Shown here in pieces: positions 13,101-25,073 of a stretch of DNA of 64,000 nucleotides. The notes under the pieces were generated by a model, which was not told the DNA's origin, searched no databases, and saw nothing but the letters and a program-made list of their open reading frames with translations. This stretch comes from Pelodera strongyloides (Eukaryota; Nematoda; Chromadorea; Rhabditida; Rhabditidae), in NCBI GenBank assembly GCA_036852015.1, contig JAANDG010000622.1:19564-83563 (forward strand), read 5' to 3'. Position 1 is the first letter of the stretch. The number at the start of each line of letters is the position of its first letter. Both the position numbers and the translations under genes were made by a program.

Positions 13101-13732
13101 GGTCTACTCTAGATTGTACCCTACCCATATACAATTAAACTACTTTTTTCCTTTCTTTTCCTATTATATTCCTATCTATTGTATTTAATAATGATATGTT
13201 AAGTGTTTTCTATACTTCGACTAACACAGTGTCGAAAAATGCTAAATGCGAGCCAATAATTCTAACAAGCCAACATAAAGTGAGATTATTACACAACAAC
13301 GAACCATCAATTGAATTTTCAAGTTCTTCTGACAGTTCCTCAGCCATTTTCACCCATATATCCACTTTGAGTTCTTGTTTCGTGTAGTCGGGGAGGAGTA
13401 TATTCCAAATAAGGGGCTCCTTTTTAACCTTGTTCACAATCAAAGTCCTCAGGAGATGTTCATCAATATTAGGCTTTTTCTTTGAAGGCTGCAAGTCAAA
13501 GCAAAGTTTGGTACAAGTGGTAGAAACTTATGCCCGTAAACCTTCCTTAGTTCTGAAGTACAATAACAAATAACAATGTGAAAATAGAAAGCTAAGGACC
13601 TTGATCCTTGAGCTCCATTCTTATTCTACTAAAATACTCAAACATTTGGACTTGACATCATGATAATACCTCTTCGCCATTGGATTGGGATAGGCGTTTC
13701 AGCACAACCGAGGGGGAGTTTCGAGCGGACAT
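10163..13732 (-). CDS. MADF-domain protein
   Basis: Ten exons in transcript order: 13670-13732, 13305-13488, 12897-12974, 12696-12789, 12386-12488, 11689-11802, 11263-11346, 10952-11018, 10393-10822 and 10163-10250 (434 residues). Residues ~28-125 fit a MADF domain (Myb/SANT-like in ADF1): a leading LLRTLIVNKVKKEPLIW helix, a central ..IWVKMAEELSEEL.. helix, the hallmark W-R-N-I-R-D-x-Y-x-K-R-R-K, and a closing W-Y-F-W-D-K-C-G-F-L. MADF proteins bind DNA as transcription regulators. The rest is acidic, then a basic AT-hook-like patch (KKAKGRRGRRP), then phased GG..LFKL/LFNL repeats. The start follows TTTTCAG by 7 bases. A TGA lies at 10389, but splicing at CG|gtgatg gives an in-frame final exon with a helical tail, which I prefer. 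Confidence 0.85.
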
Positions 13733-15202
13733 TGATCAACTGAAAAGGTGCGATGTTTAGCAAAAAAAACCATAAGAAATAAGAAACAAGACAAAAGAAA
13801 CAAGACAAAACACGACTTTATTCAGGTATAATTCGAGGTAACACAGGAAAGATAACAAAAGGCTATGTTCTTTGGCACATGAGTAATAACGAAGCGAAAT
13901 TCCGCTCACAATGGAGTAACTTTAACGAATATAACAGAAGGGGGTGTGTTTCCAAAGGGACGGAATGGTGGGGGTGCGCGGTGTGCGCTCGATAAATGGT
14001 GTGCAGATGGACGCCTGGCGGGGGGAGGAGGGGTGGTGCGCTCTAGGTCGGACTGCCGCGTCGCGACGGCAACGCCGCGGTCCGTCATCGATTATTGCGG
14101 CCGCTGCGACCACCGCGGCTAGTGTGCGCAAGCACGCCCTCTCACTGGGCAGCGGCTGTCGCAGTCCGGTCTCTCGCGTACCCGCGGGAAAATAATGGGA
14201 GGCAGTGCGGCGCCCCGTCGGCTCATTTCTTTGAGAGAACACGCGCGATCGGCCGAGTGGGGGAAAGGGGGGAGGGAGGAGAGAGGCACATCTGCGGGGA
14301 CATTTTAGTTTGAACTCCAACATATAGTTAACCATGCTTATTGGTGGAAGTTGATAAAGTGGAATGATCTTTCCATGGGAACACAATAAAATGAGTACAT
14401 CATACAAAAAAAATTGAAAATGCTACTACAGTATGCCACACCAAAATAAACCAATGATGAGAATGGTAGCGGTGAGTTTTCGTAAGATAAATTGGCCGTA
14501 GTGTCTTAGGCTCTTATAATTCGTGGGCTCCAGGTTCTGATTACCAGCGATGGATATACACGGAAACACAGGTGGTATAATTATAATATAACAAAAAAAG
14601 AACATATGATCGAACAAAGCATGCACACCATGGACGAGTGTGCACGAACATTAGACGACAGTGTAGCCACCGTACTCACTTCATCTGGTGTAGTGCCGTT
14701 TTTTTTTTTTGAAAAATTTGAGAATCAAATGCAATGATTGCTCTCTAAGTCTCTGTTTTTATTTTCAATTTCTGTTTTGTTCGTCGTAATGCCCTGTTAG
14801 ATAATAACTCCAAACAGCGTAATCCTCGATCCGAGACATCGGTCCGTCAGGCTACACCTCACCTTTAGAATGATTAACTTGATTTCGTGCAGTAACGTTA
14901 TCCACTCACAAGCAAGCATATAGAATCCGTACCATTGTCAAATGTAGGGGAAAATTAAATCAATACACCCATGCTAAATCTAGACAAGCGGCAGGCGGTT
15001 TACTTTTTTCCGTCAGTATGGTATTTTTGCAAGGTATTACGTATTAGCAATAAAATGTACTTTAAACATGGGTGTGTTGATTATAAGACACATTGTTCCC
15101 TATTCCCCCTTGTGCATTTTTACCACATGTAACAAGTCATGTGTAATTAGCTGTGTATAGTTTTTGGAAGTGATCCTTAGATATTATACCTCCACTTTTC
15201 AG
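13733..15202. promoter_or_regulatory. Intergenic region between the divergent MADF and TIM22 genes
   Basis: About 1.5 kb separates two divergent starts. The part at about 13940-14290 is strikingly GC-rich with many CpGs in an otherwise AT-rich window. ORFs cross it in several frames without splice partners, so I read it as a promoter-type island rather than coding DNA. A poly-T tract lies near 14700. Confidence 0.4.
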
Positions 15203-17989
15203 ATGGCTGCTCCTCAGTTTGGGGGTGGCGTACCTCTGGAAGAGTTATTCGGGAACCCATTTGCCAAGAAAAAAGAGCCTACTCAAATTCCAAAAGCCGT
15301 GCAGGTATCGTTCCTTTTGAATGCATCACTTTTCATCAAGTAGCTGTTAGCTGTGCTAACCTCTAAAATGCCTTTCATCCTTTCTAATTCTCCAATTCAG
15401 GAGTTTCAATACCAACCGTCTGCGTACTGTGCAATGATCGACCAAATGATTGGCACAAGGACGAGACCATGGAATCCAGATCGTGTGCCTATTAAGCCCA
15501 AACAGGTATCATTTATCCTTTAAAGCGAAATACCATCCGGTTTTTGAAACGCATCTCAAATATCCGCATTCTTATGCAGTTATGCTAAAAGGGGTCTATT
15601 GGGGTCTATTTTTTATTCAAATTTATGCTCATTTGCATATGAAGCATAGGAAGGCAGGGAGTACACGATGCGTTTCAAAAACCGGCCGGTATTTCGCTTT
15701 AATAATACGGAATCATTTTAGAATAGCTTTATTTATCCTGTTGACCAAAATAATTCGCTAATTGCTATCGTAGACAGCCCTGTTCTCTCTGCGTGAAGTT
15801 GAAGTATTTAACGATCGAATGTTGTAGCTTAGCCAAACAGCTAAACAAAGAAAAAAGCTCAACAAAATTCGTTTCGTTATTTCGTGGTAGCGTTCGTGTT
15901 TGCTATAGCGCGTACATTGACACATTAATTGCACAACGCGGTTATTACATTTTCGTATTCAAGATAGCAGCAGCATTGTCTCGTGTCATTTCTTTACTCG
16001 TATAACAAAGGAGCTTGAAACATATGGTTTCCTCAAAATGTGACAAGGAGGGATAATTTGAAATTACCAGCGATCTCATAATGCTTCATTGTCGGAGAGG
16101 AGAGTTCCGCGATTAAAGTATCATATAATATAATTTAGCGATTTTACATACTTTATTGAATGCACATGAACTTTACACAGAATAATGATTTGTGGCGGTT
16201 TACACTTTTGTCTGTATCAATTATCATTTTTATTCCTTTTTAATTGTCAGTTCATTCCAGATGCTTGGCCTTCCCGAACCTACCAAGGAGGAGCGTCTTG
16301 TAGCGGCCACAATGGAGAACTGTGCTGTAAAAGCAGTCATTTCAGGTTGGTTCGTTTATTCGTGTTTTGGTTTGAATTGGCGGAAGATGCTTTAGCGTAA
16401 GACTGTCATTCCTACATTTGATGAGGGTGGCGTATTTGTCATATTATAGAAATAAGAAAACGAAAATTCATGTATGCAGTTAAAGTATTTGTTTATCAAT
16501 TATTAGTGCGTCTGCGTTTATGTAGAGTTAATATATTTTTGGTTGGAATTTATTATCTACGGATAAGTTAATAGGTCATTGTTGAGCTGATATCGTCGTA
16601 TGGTCGTTTTTGGTTGACTAGTTGACTTTCGTTTTTTTTGGTTTGAGAAATATTTTCCCGCACACTGCGCGAGTAATGAACTTGTCTTGTTTCTAGGAGT
16701 GCTCGGTTTCGGAGTCGGAATGGCCTTCGGTCTCTTCACCGCTTCAGTCGATCCACAACTTTCCATGGTTGGAGGAGATCCAACTAAACAGGTAGTTTCT
16801 TTTTCTCGTAACTACGATATTAATTGTTATTTAAACATTTTAAGTACCAGATTTGAGACTTTGAGGATATAGGTAGGCTATATAATATTCGTCCATATTT
16901 CTATATTAAACCGCTTGCTGAAACCAAGCATGTACAATGTGCCTGATTTATTTGATGTATATTTAACTCGTTTCCAGCTCACTCTAAAAGAGACATGGAA
17001 GGAGATGAGCTCTCGTATGAAATCGTACGGAAAGAATTTCGGTTCGATTGGTCTCATGTTTTCTGGTGAGCATCTTTTTACTATGTTTTAATAGCTTTTT
17101 GTTCCGGTAGAATTGAAGAACACTACCCCTTTTTGAAAAATATTATCCCATGCAAAATAATAAACCCATTTTACAAACTACTACCCCCCTGTCTTTACAA
17201 AATACTACCCCTTTGGGGTAGTATGTTTCAAATTTGGGTAGTATTCTTCAGTGGGGTAGTATTCTTCAATTTTACCTATTGTTCCTTGTCCTTGCGTAAC
17301 GACCCTACTATCCCAATAGTTCGTTATTTCGCATATGTTTGTTTATCCCGAAGAAAGTGAAATCTAATAAGTGTTGCTCTTGGTATTTATTCAACTACGC
17401 GATCTAGGTTATTTTCTTCACTGTTTAGAGATGATCTAAATGTCAGTCCGCGACTGTTTCGCACAAACTTATGGTGAAACACTGAAATATGTATCTCTAT
17501 ATTTCTCTCCCATAAACTAAAATTATGATTTCCCAATTCAGGCACTGAATGTGTGCTGGAGACTGTTCGTGCAAAGAGTGACTGGCGTAATGGAACATAT
17601 GCCGGAGGAGTTGTGGGAGCGGCACTCGGACTCAGAGCAGGTTCGTTTATATATATATAATTGTTACGTCTTTCTCAGATTTTAATTATGTGATGTTTCA
17701 TCATCGTTATAAGTATTGTGATTATTGGCCCTGTATTAATATTCTTTTGATTGCAAGTCCGTGTGTTATTTATAGCAGCTCGTCAACAAAGTAAACTGCA
17801 CGAGCGTTTTTTTTGCGAAATGTAAACTGTGGGTTAGTCAGAGGTTTTGTCGATTAAGTGTGTCTGATTGTTGGTTAATTACCTTTTATAATACCGTAAT
17901 TCTTTCCAGGAATCAAGCCCGCCTTGTTTGGAGCTGCTGGCTTTGCTGCGTTCTCCACTGTTATTGATTATTACATGCGAGGACACTAA
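15203..17989 (+). CDS. TIM22: Mitochondrial import inner membrane translocase subunit TIM22
   Basis: Seven exons: 15203-15304, 15401-15505, 16261-16345, 16697-16791, 16978-17065, 17542-17640 and 17910-17989 (217 residues). TIM22 forms the channel of the carrier translocase that inserts multispan proteins into the mitochondrial inner membrane. The family signature is visible: Met-Glu-x-Cys before a Gly-rich membrane segment ([15 protein letters not shown], residues ~96-110), then [20 protein letters not shown], the polar RAKSDWRNG turn, a Gly-rich helix ([15 protein letters not shown]) and a final helix before the stop. These match the four-helix Tim17/22/23 fold and its usual length. The ATG abuts TTTTCAG, so the start is probably trans-spliced. 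Intron 2 contains a TTAA element (15520-15702). Confidence 0.93.
15520..15702. mobile_element. Palindromic TTAA element, subfamily 1b, copy 1
   Basis: 183 bp with TTAA at both ends, lying within intron 2 of TIM22. The arms begin TTAAAGCGAAATACC and continue into a GGTTTTTGAAACGCATC block repeated in inverse orientation at the right end. Its sister is at 59036-59217. It has no coding capacity and is far enough from both splice sites to be tolerated. Confidence 0.85.
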
Positions 17990-19504
17990 ATATAGGAATT
18001 TAGTTTAAAGCGTTATGGGACGTGGTTTTGAAATTGATGATGCTTCCTTCCCAAGTATAGCGTCTTTTGTGTGCATTTTCGGTACAGACATGGGAATGAT
18101 GTTGCTCACCGTATCTGTCAAAACACGTACCCTACTCGCGTTGTTTCCTAGATTTCTCCTTGGGAATTTCGTGCTAAACTTGAACATAGCCACTGTGATT
18201 TCGAGCTGCTCAAGTTATGAAACTCGCTATTACATATTACAAATCTATAGCATTGCTGTTTGTGATCTAGGGTTTTAAGCGTTTCAACGTAGGTTATTTT
18301 ATGTCATCATGTTTTATTGAGGCTTGAAGTAATTGTTTAATATCATATAAATTGTCCGTTTGACGGGTATCGTTTTGTAGTAACAACTTGAGAACAGTCT
18401 TTATCAAGGTTGTTTCCCGCTGTTATAAGAGTTTAATAGAATAATGATGTATGGTTAGTAATTACAGTTAATACATTTACATTGTTACACGTAGTTTATA
18501 GAATGAGTAGTGATAATAGGATTTCATTAATTTGTAAATAATTGTTGAATTATTTTTTATTTGTTAAAATAATACCTTTTTTCTATAACTTGTGTATTCT
18601 ATGACTATGATTAAATTGTGGAATGTTGAAGCTTGAGTTGGCGGTTTGAAGTTGTACGTATATATGTATTTATTTTGCAATTACGGTAAATTAAGAGTAA
18701 TAGTCGTGTGGAGTATTTTTTTTACCGACATTCGACATTATAATGGGATGGTTGAATTTGGCGCAACGCACCGCAAACGCAACCACGGAGAAATTACGCG
18801 ATTACTGTAGCTTTTAGGATGAGTTAGGTCTGAGGCGCTAAACGTAGTTCGGTAGTTGCTTATGGTCGCTTCGTATCACTGTCAACGTCAACCAATCATC
18901 TTCCAATGGAAATTCTTCAGTGGATAGCGTCCCTATGTTTTGGAAACCAAACCTATTGCGGTCCGAGTTTATGCTTATGATTTTGCTCGCCCAAGTTTGT
19001 GAGGGCGAAACATTGGCAAGGTATGTGCGGCCCACTCTTTCTGACCCAGGGCACCGACAATCATCCGTCAACTAAGAAGCCTAGAGCATGTGCGTAGGTA
19101 TATTGTATTTTTATTGAAATCTGAGGATGTTTGGTTACAGGAGAAATCACAAGGACGGGTACTGTATGTATGTATAGGACCGAATTATTTAGCTGAAACG
19201 TACACTACACATCCTTTTTATTTCTGAAAATTTAGTGTTGCTTCCACTTTGAATAGCAATAGTGCAACTATAAATACCTAGAGACTAACCATAACGACAG
19301 TTGTTTCCTACATCTTTTAATAGGCAATCGTCGGTTTAATACGACCAAATTACGTAAGTTTTTGTTTGCTGGTGCGGAATCTTATGGGCGATGAGTACAG
19401 TAGGCTAGGCGGCACTAAAAGCCTCACGACGCATACACTAATTAAGTGATCTAATGACTACTTTTGTGTAGATTTTCAAAATATAATCAATTTAGGAACA
19501 AGAT
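17990..19504. other. Intergenic between TIM22 and the PDZ gene
   Basis: AT-rich. A 77-codon minus-strand ORF at 18838-19071 has mixed composition but no splice partners or recognisable family, so it is not called. A TTTAG just before 19496 is the probable leader acceptor of the PDZ gene. Confidence 0.5.
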
Positions 19505-22175
19505 ATGGCGGAAATAGTTAAAGACAAAGTCGAAGTTCCTCTGAGAGCCAAGGGTTTCTCTGTCGGTGTGGAAATCAAGGACTCTAAGGTTATATTTTGT
19601 GGTTGAACATTATTCATTGTCTTTAATAAAGATTTACGCTGGGGTATCAGACTTCCGAAATAATCAAGGTATCTTGAAAATGTCTACGTGAGTTTGTTTC
19701 CTAATATGTATGTAGGCATGTACGTCACGATACGGATGGAATCCCGAAAAATGTTTTCCCCCGGAGTCACAACTGCCCGATAGAGTTACGCACTTGTTTA
19801 GGTCACGAAAATATACCCGTCATCTGTGTTTCTCGGATATGTCTTCTGCAACGATGTTCTGTTGAATGTTAACGGAAAGGTATTTTACACCATTTTTTTA
19901 TTACCATAATCCCTGTGATTGAAAAAGAACCAACAGAAATGAGTTCTGCTATATCTAGACAAACCATGTTATTTTTTATGCTAATGCTAAGCGTGCCTCT
20001 GCATGCCTTTTCTGGTCAGAAGGTAGTAGAAGTGTAGAAGGCCCTATCTTATGAAATGATAAACAAATATGGCGGATTTAGCCGGCCAAAAACACGGCTG
20101 AATTCTTTCGCGTTGTGATGGAAAATGCGCCCGGAAAAGTTGTCATTGAATACGAAAGAGAAGAACAAGGCAAAACTATTGTTAAGGTTGGTCGTATAAT
20201 CATACTAAATAATTAAACAGTTGAAGAGTCTACTGTAACCCGTAACTGAGATTGCTAGGTTACTACAGCACAGTGTACGAGTGTACTATTGCGCTTTAGC
20301 TATTCTGTAGATTCAAATTGCGTAAATGTAATATATGCCAAATGTCAAAGTCAATTATCTTGCCTCAAAATTAGTTTCTCGATCTAAAACAACATGCCTG
20401 AACTTTAACAATTAGTGGGAAATGGATTAAGTAGTGTACAGTTTCTACTCTTGGTTAAAATAACTTGTTGAAAGTTTCGTTCAGCGTGTGTCTATGATAA
20501 GTAGTAAGGCCTATAGTTGGCACACTATTACGATAGCTTAGTCTTACTGTTGCCAATTACAGTATCTAGTTGTGAGCATTTTTTAGAATCTGGGTCAAAG
20601 TCGCCCCGGTTTCGATCAATTGGAGATTGAGCTGATGTGGAAGAACCCCGGACAACCACTGGGACTAATTGTGCATCGAGTGGGTGGAATTTGTAATTAT
20701 CTTAATTGTATGATGTTCTTCTTAGTAAGCCTACACTGGCTGCACTATGGTAATCTTGTGTTACGCGAGAAATGGCGTGGAATCGAACCCTGGTCACTTG
20801 CACGGCTAGCAAGCGCCCTCCCGGTTAGGCCACACGAACCACACAACCGATTCACGCAGAGGCCTCTTTCTGGGAGAATCTACCTGATTTAATATTATAT
20901 TAGTCTATCCATTAGGATTCGACGAACAAAGTGATCATTGCAATGGTGGAAAGTGGGTCTGCCGCGTCGAAATGTGTAATGGCCGGTGATATCCTTGGTT
21001 GGTTTTTATATTCTTATCTATATGATTTTAAACTATTATTAACCGTTGAATCACTTTAGAGAGTACCGCCGTGGTAACTGAATGTAAATACCTGGTTATA
21101 TGTCATGGTCCTAACGCCCCGTAAATCATCGTCATAAGTACCGAATCCTATGCATTTGTTGAAAACTCTGGCCTTGTTCGCTAGTACGTAAATCGGTGCA
21201 CTGGAAATGATTGGCAAGTTTGAGGCGACTACAAGGCTATGTATAAATACAAGTATACGACTATTTTTTTCAGTGAAAGTGAACACTACGACAGTTAATG
21301 ACCGTGATCAAGCTCGACAGGTAATTGATTGTTACGCAAACAAAACATCATAATTATATACTTATTACTGTAGCATAAAGAAATCACAGACACATGACAT
21401 GGTATTTTCGCCATTCTTGTTGTCATGAAAATGATTTATTCCAGTAAATGATTAAATTTCTTTTAGCTTATCGTTGACTCGATTACCAAGGAAAAACGAG
21501 TGAAAATGGTGCTCGAGAGACCACAACAGTATGAGAATGTGCCAACGGTATGGTTGCAATTAAGCTGGGATTACTGTATTACTTGGAAACAAGAAGAATA
21601 GTTTAGTCTATTGATCACATATATCATTTCATTTTTTATTCTACATGATAATGCCATAACACTTGAATAATGCCTGTACTTACGGTTAATTTGAGGTAAT
21701 ACACACCATGCGTCCATGTGATACATTTCAAATGACATAATAACAGTTAATCTCATGATTAACTTAATTAACTTAAAAGGTTGGAGGAATATGATGAATT
21801 TACTTGTTGATTATTTTGATTAAACTGCTAGATGTTTATAATACAATATTCCTATGTGAAGGATGACAACAAGTCCAAGTCTCTTGCTATGCCCGGAATT
21901 GATCCGAACAAGTCAAAATCGTATAGTCTGGTGAGTCTTTTTATACTAATAAGAATAAGAAGCTACTAACATTATACTAATTACTTGTCACAGATATACT
22001 TACCAAATGTTGGTAAAAACTCACGAATTACTATAATCATCATAAATCGTTATAAGTACCTTTTTGCCAAACCACACAATATGTATGAAGTATGAGGTAT
22101 ACGGTATACGTCGACCTTAATTTGGAAATACTGTAAACACTTTGACTATTCAGTCTCAATACTAACGGCTTAATT

Positions 22176-22206
<31 letters not shown>

Positions 22207-23302
22207 TTTTCTTAATTTAGGAACCTGCTGTACAGAAATCGTCTACAGTTCTGAAGTCTGCGCAACTGACTCCCGGAGTGGTTCGTGAATAGTTTTGATA
22301 GTTTTTGGGTGTTTTTTTCTGGTTTATTTCTTCAATAAGGCTTCTATGTATGATTGAGTGAACCTTTCATGAATATTTCTTTTATTTCCAGGTTCCATCT
22401 GACACTGGTTGCGTGAAGTCTCTGAAGCCCCAGGCTCCTTCTGTAGCTAGTCCTGCTGCTGCAGAAAAGGAGAAGAAATCTGATCAGAATAAGTCCGTGG
22501 TAAGTAAATATTTCTAAATTTATGACTTCAATCGGATTTCTTTGTTGATGTAGCCCTTCGACGATGAATCACTTAGCAAAACATCTTTGAATGAAATGTT
22601 TCGGCGTGTATTTAAAGGTGAACAACCATGTAGTAAAGGTCGAACCTTGGGATATGGCGTGCCGTTTTCTTATTTTATACATGGTGTCTTTGAATAGTTA
22701 ACATCATTTAAAGTATCCATAGCACATATTTCCTTCGATTATTTTGTCTAGCATCACATTTTCTTTGTTATCATTTCCGTGAATCATCCAAACATCTGTT
22801 TCAATTCCAAATTCGCAATAACGTAGACGTTTTCTTTTCGTAACATTTAAAAGGAAAGTTCGTTTTTCTTGTTATGCTTTGACTTGATTACACTTACTAT
22901 TCACATTTGGAGGTTGGTTTATATTTGATAAAGCTTTATGTTACTCATTGGTTTTCATTAAACATGGCGACCGCTTGGACCTAACCCTACAATATTCTGT
23001 TCCGTTTTTTCTTTTGCCCGACTGTTTTTCTCCTTTCCCTCTCACTCTTCAATATGCACTGCACTAAAAAATTAACACATCAATCATCATCGTAGGACAA
23101 GAACCCACGGACAAGACAATGTACAGATACGTGCCTTTTCATACGAGGACTTGTACCAGATCAGAATCAGCGTCCTTACCCTTCCATCAACTTTGTCGAA
23201 TCTATTCGCCATCTGCGCCGCGACAGCGATTCGATTCAGAATGAACTCCAACGGGAGAATGCACACCTGCCTCCTCTACCCCCTCACTATCGAGGAAGTT
23301 GA
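19505..23302 (+). CDS. Protein with two PDZ domains
   Basis: Eleven exons: 19505-19588, 19802-19879, 20082-20186, 20587-20679, 20916-20997, 21274-21320, 21467-21547, 21832-21930, 22221-22280, 22392-22499 and 23096-23302 (347 residues). PDZ 1 (residues ~9-89) has YPSSVFLGYVFCNDVLLNVNG followed by NTAEFFRVVMENAPGKVVIEYER. PDZ 2 (~105-182) has the carboxylate-loop motif QPLGLIVHR, then MVESGSAASKCVMAGDILVKVN and DRDQARQLIVDSITKEKRVKMVLER. PDZ domains bind C-terminal peptides and act as scaffolds. The remaining ~160 residues are Lys/Ser/Pro-rich, ending in a short charged helix and a Pro-rich tail. Intron 4 contains a tRNA-like stretch, and a large inverted-repeat element lies 64 bases past the stop. 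Two-PDZ proteins with short linkers are common in nematodes, but I do not claim an orthologue. Confidence 0.88.
20767..20840 (-). repeat. tRNA-derived (SINE-like) sequence in a PDZ-gene intron
   Basis: On the minus strand the sequence has a TGGCCTAACCGG A-box-like part, a 5-bp stem CTTGC/GCAAG with a 7-base loop (TAGCCGT), and a GGGTTCGATTCC B-box. The base before the would-be anticodon is A rather than the invariant U, so it is not a working tRNA. The same stem and B-box-like part recur at 48955-49030 inside a terminal-inverted-repeat element. Confidence 0.5.
22174..22201. repeat. (TA)n microsatellite
   Basis: About 14 TA units in the intron before PDZ-gene exon 9. Confidence 0.9.
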
Positions 23303-23366
23303 ATCGTCGCCCATCCGATGCCGCTCCCGCTTCCGATCCGCATCCGCCCCCGATGCCGTCGACCTG

Positions 23367-24220
23367 AGGCCGTATTCACCACTCACGGGGAATTTGTCCC
23401 CAGGGACAAATAATCCCTGGGGACAAAATCCCTGAGGGATTTTATCCCTACAGGGAGAAATTCCCTGTTCACCGAACTGCAAACCGATTCACACTCATTT
23501 GGGGAGATAGGGATTTTTTCCCTACAGGGATTAATAAACTGTGCGGGGAAATTAAACTTTAAACGGAAATTTAAACTACTAGTGCACCTCTCCATCTGAG
23601 CAAACTCCATTTTCGTATTTTTGAGGGAATTCTAAATTTTCAGTGAATTTCATTTTATTCTTGGTGAGCTAAGAAATGAGTGAGCGTTGCGTTCCATTTT
23701 TTTTCTTGTACTCGTGAGTTGTAATCTCGTTTTCAGCGAATATAATATGAGACTTTTTTTTGTAGGTATAATTTAATTTTAGAAAACCACTTACAACCAA
23801 TAAAAGAAAAAATATTGAGTATCTAATAGTGTACGAGGCGTAGCCGCATAGCCTGCTCAAATTTAAGTTCCTAGTAAAATTTGGATAATTTTTGACAGTA
23901 AAAATTGAAGCCCGTTTTGTCCATAATTTGCACTATATTATTCTTATAAATTAAAAACCTTTTAATAGGGCAAATTCCCGTAATTAAACATTAGAAAAAA
24001 TCAAATGAAAACCGTAAACATTAGAAAAAGTGCCCAGGGAATCATTAGACCCCGAGCCAAAGGTGGGGACAGATTCCCTACTCCCTGACAGCATTTGGGG
24101 AAATAGGGAAAAATGGTGAATCACTAATTTGTCGGGGAATCGCTCCCTAGGGATTAATTTTTTGAAAATTGTCCCCAGGGAGCGATTCCCTGCAGGGAAA
24201 CGGAATGGTGAATACGGCCT
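23367..24220. mobile_element. Terminal-inverted-repeat element GGCCGTATTCACCA, 0.85 kb
   Basis: The ends are AGGCCGTATTCACCA and its reverse complement. Inside each end are purine/pyrimidine palindromes built on GGGGA..TCCCC and CCCTGCAGGG-type motifs (23385-23480, 23505-23535, 24050-24195). The interior is AT-rich with no coherent protein. It lies just after the PDZ stop and may supply its 3' UTR (AATAAA at 23533-23538). No clear target duplication is visible, and the family is different from the TTAA elements. Confidence 0.7.
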
Positions 24221-25073
24221 AAGGATCTCTGGAGCCCCCCCCCACTACTCGCCAAGGTCAAGAAAGGTGAATAAACGTCGCACCGTGGAAGACCTGAGTG
24301 TCCTTTTCTTACTCTTTGTCGCAGCTTTCCTGCGAACGTTAAAATCATCACTTTCTGGAAAACAACTGCCCCCTGCAAGATGGAATAAGAGAAAAGGAAA
24401 CGAGGGATCAATCAAAACCGAGGGACCAACAATTAAGCCTAGGATCAGGACTCCTTCTCCCTATATCCCTTTGACGTTCCTCCTGGCTCCCTAACTCCTC
24501 GTTGTAATGTAAAATAGAGAGCCCACCAAAAAACCATCTCTAGCTCCCTCTCCCTATGATATTTCCCACTTTTCTCTAATCCCTGCCCTTTATACAAAGA
24601 TTCACTACTTAAGGAGAAAAGGACGCTTGGCGCCCACGGCAGCTTCAGGGGGATCCGACCCCGCTTTTGATATCTATGTTTTGTTCACGCTTCGCATTTT
24701 GGTAAACTGTATTATGTAAACGTGTGTATATGAAAGACATCAAGATTGCCCCACAGAATCACCCACATACACAGAAACACACCTCTCCCGAAAGTAAGAG
24801 AGAATCAACACACTCTTAAACACCCGTCCTCCGAAAGACCGCCGGTGAGTGCACCATCCGGGAATCGTGTCGTGCCCGGGTCCCCCGATTGGCGCATGAA
24901 CATTCTACCATCGATTCGAACCATTCTCGTTCGTACATCCGAATATTTATTACCGGAATTTCCGAAGAGTTATCCAGTTCTTGATTGAAGATCTGCATGT
25001 GATTGATGCAAATTTATGCTCAATCCGCTTGAAATATGCAAATCCAATACATTTATTCTCTGACTGCGCGCTT
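24221..25073. other. Intergenic/5' region of the Gln-rich gene
   Basis: Purine-rich then mixed sequence with several open frames but no consistent exon pair. Part of it may be a 5' untranslated exon of the gene that starts at 25074. Confidence 0.4.

Noticed and set aside
13906..14407. Several overlapping ORFs in the GC-rich intergene
   Set aside because: They arise because stop codons are rare in GC-rich DNA. No splice partners, no domain, and frames open on both strands.
20767..20840. Functional tRNA gene (Gly-like anticodon) on the minus strand
   Set aside because: The invariant U before the anticodon is missing and no acceptor stem can be closed. Better explained as a tRNA-derived repeat.
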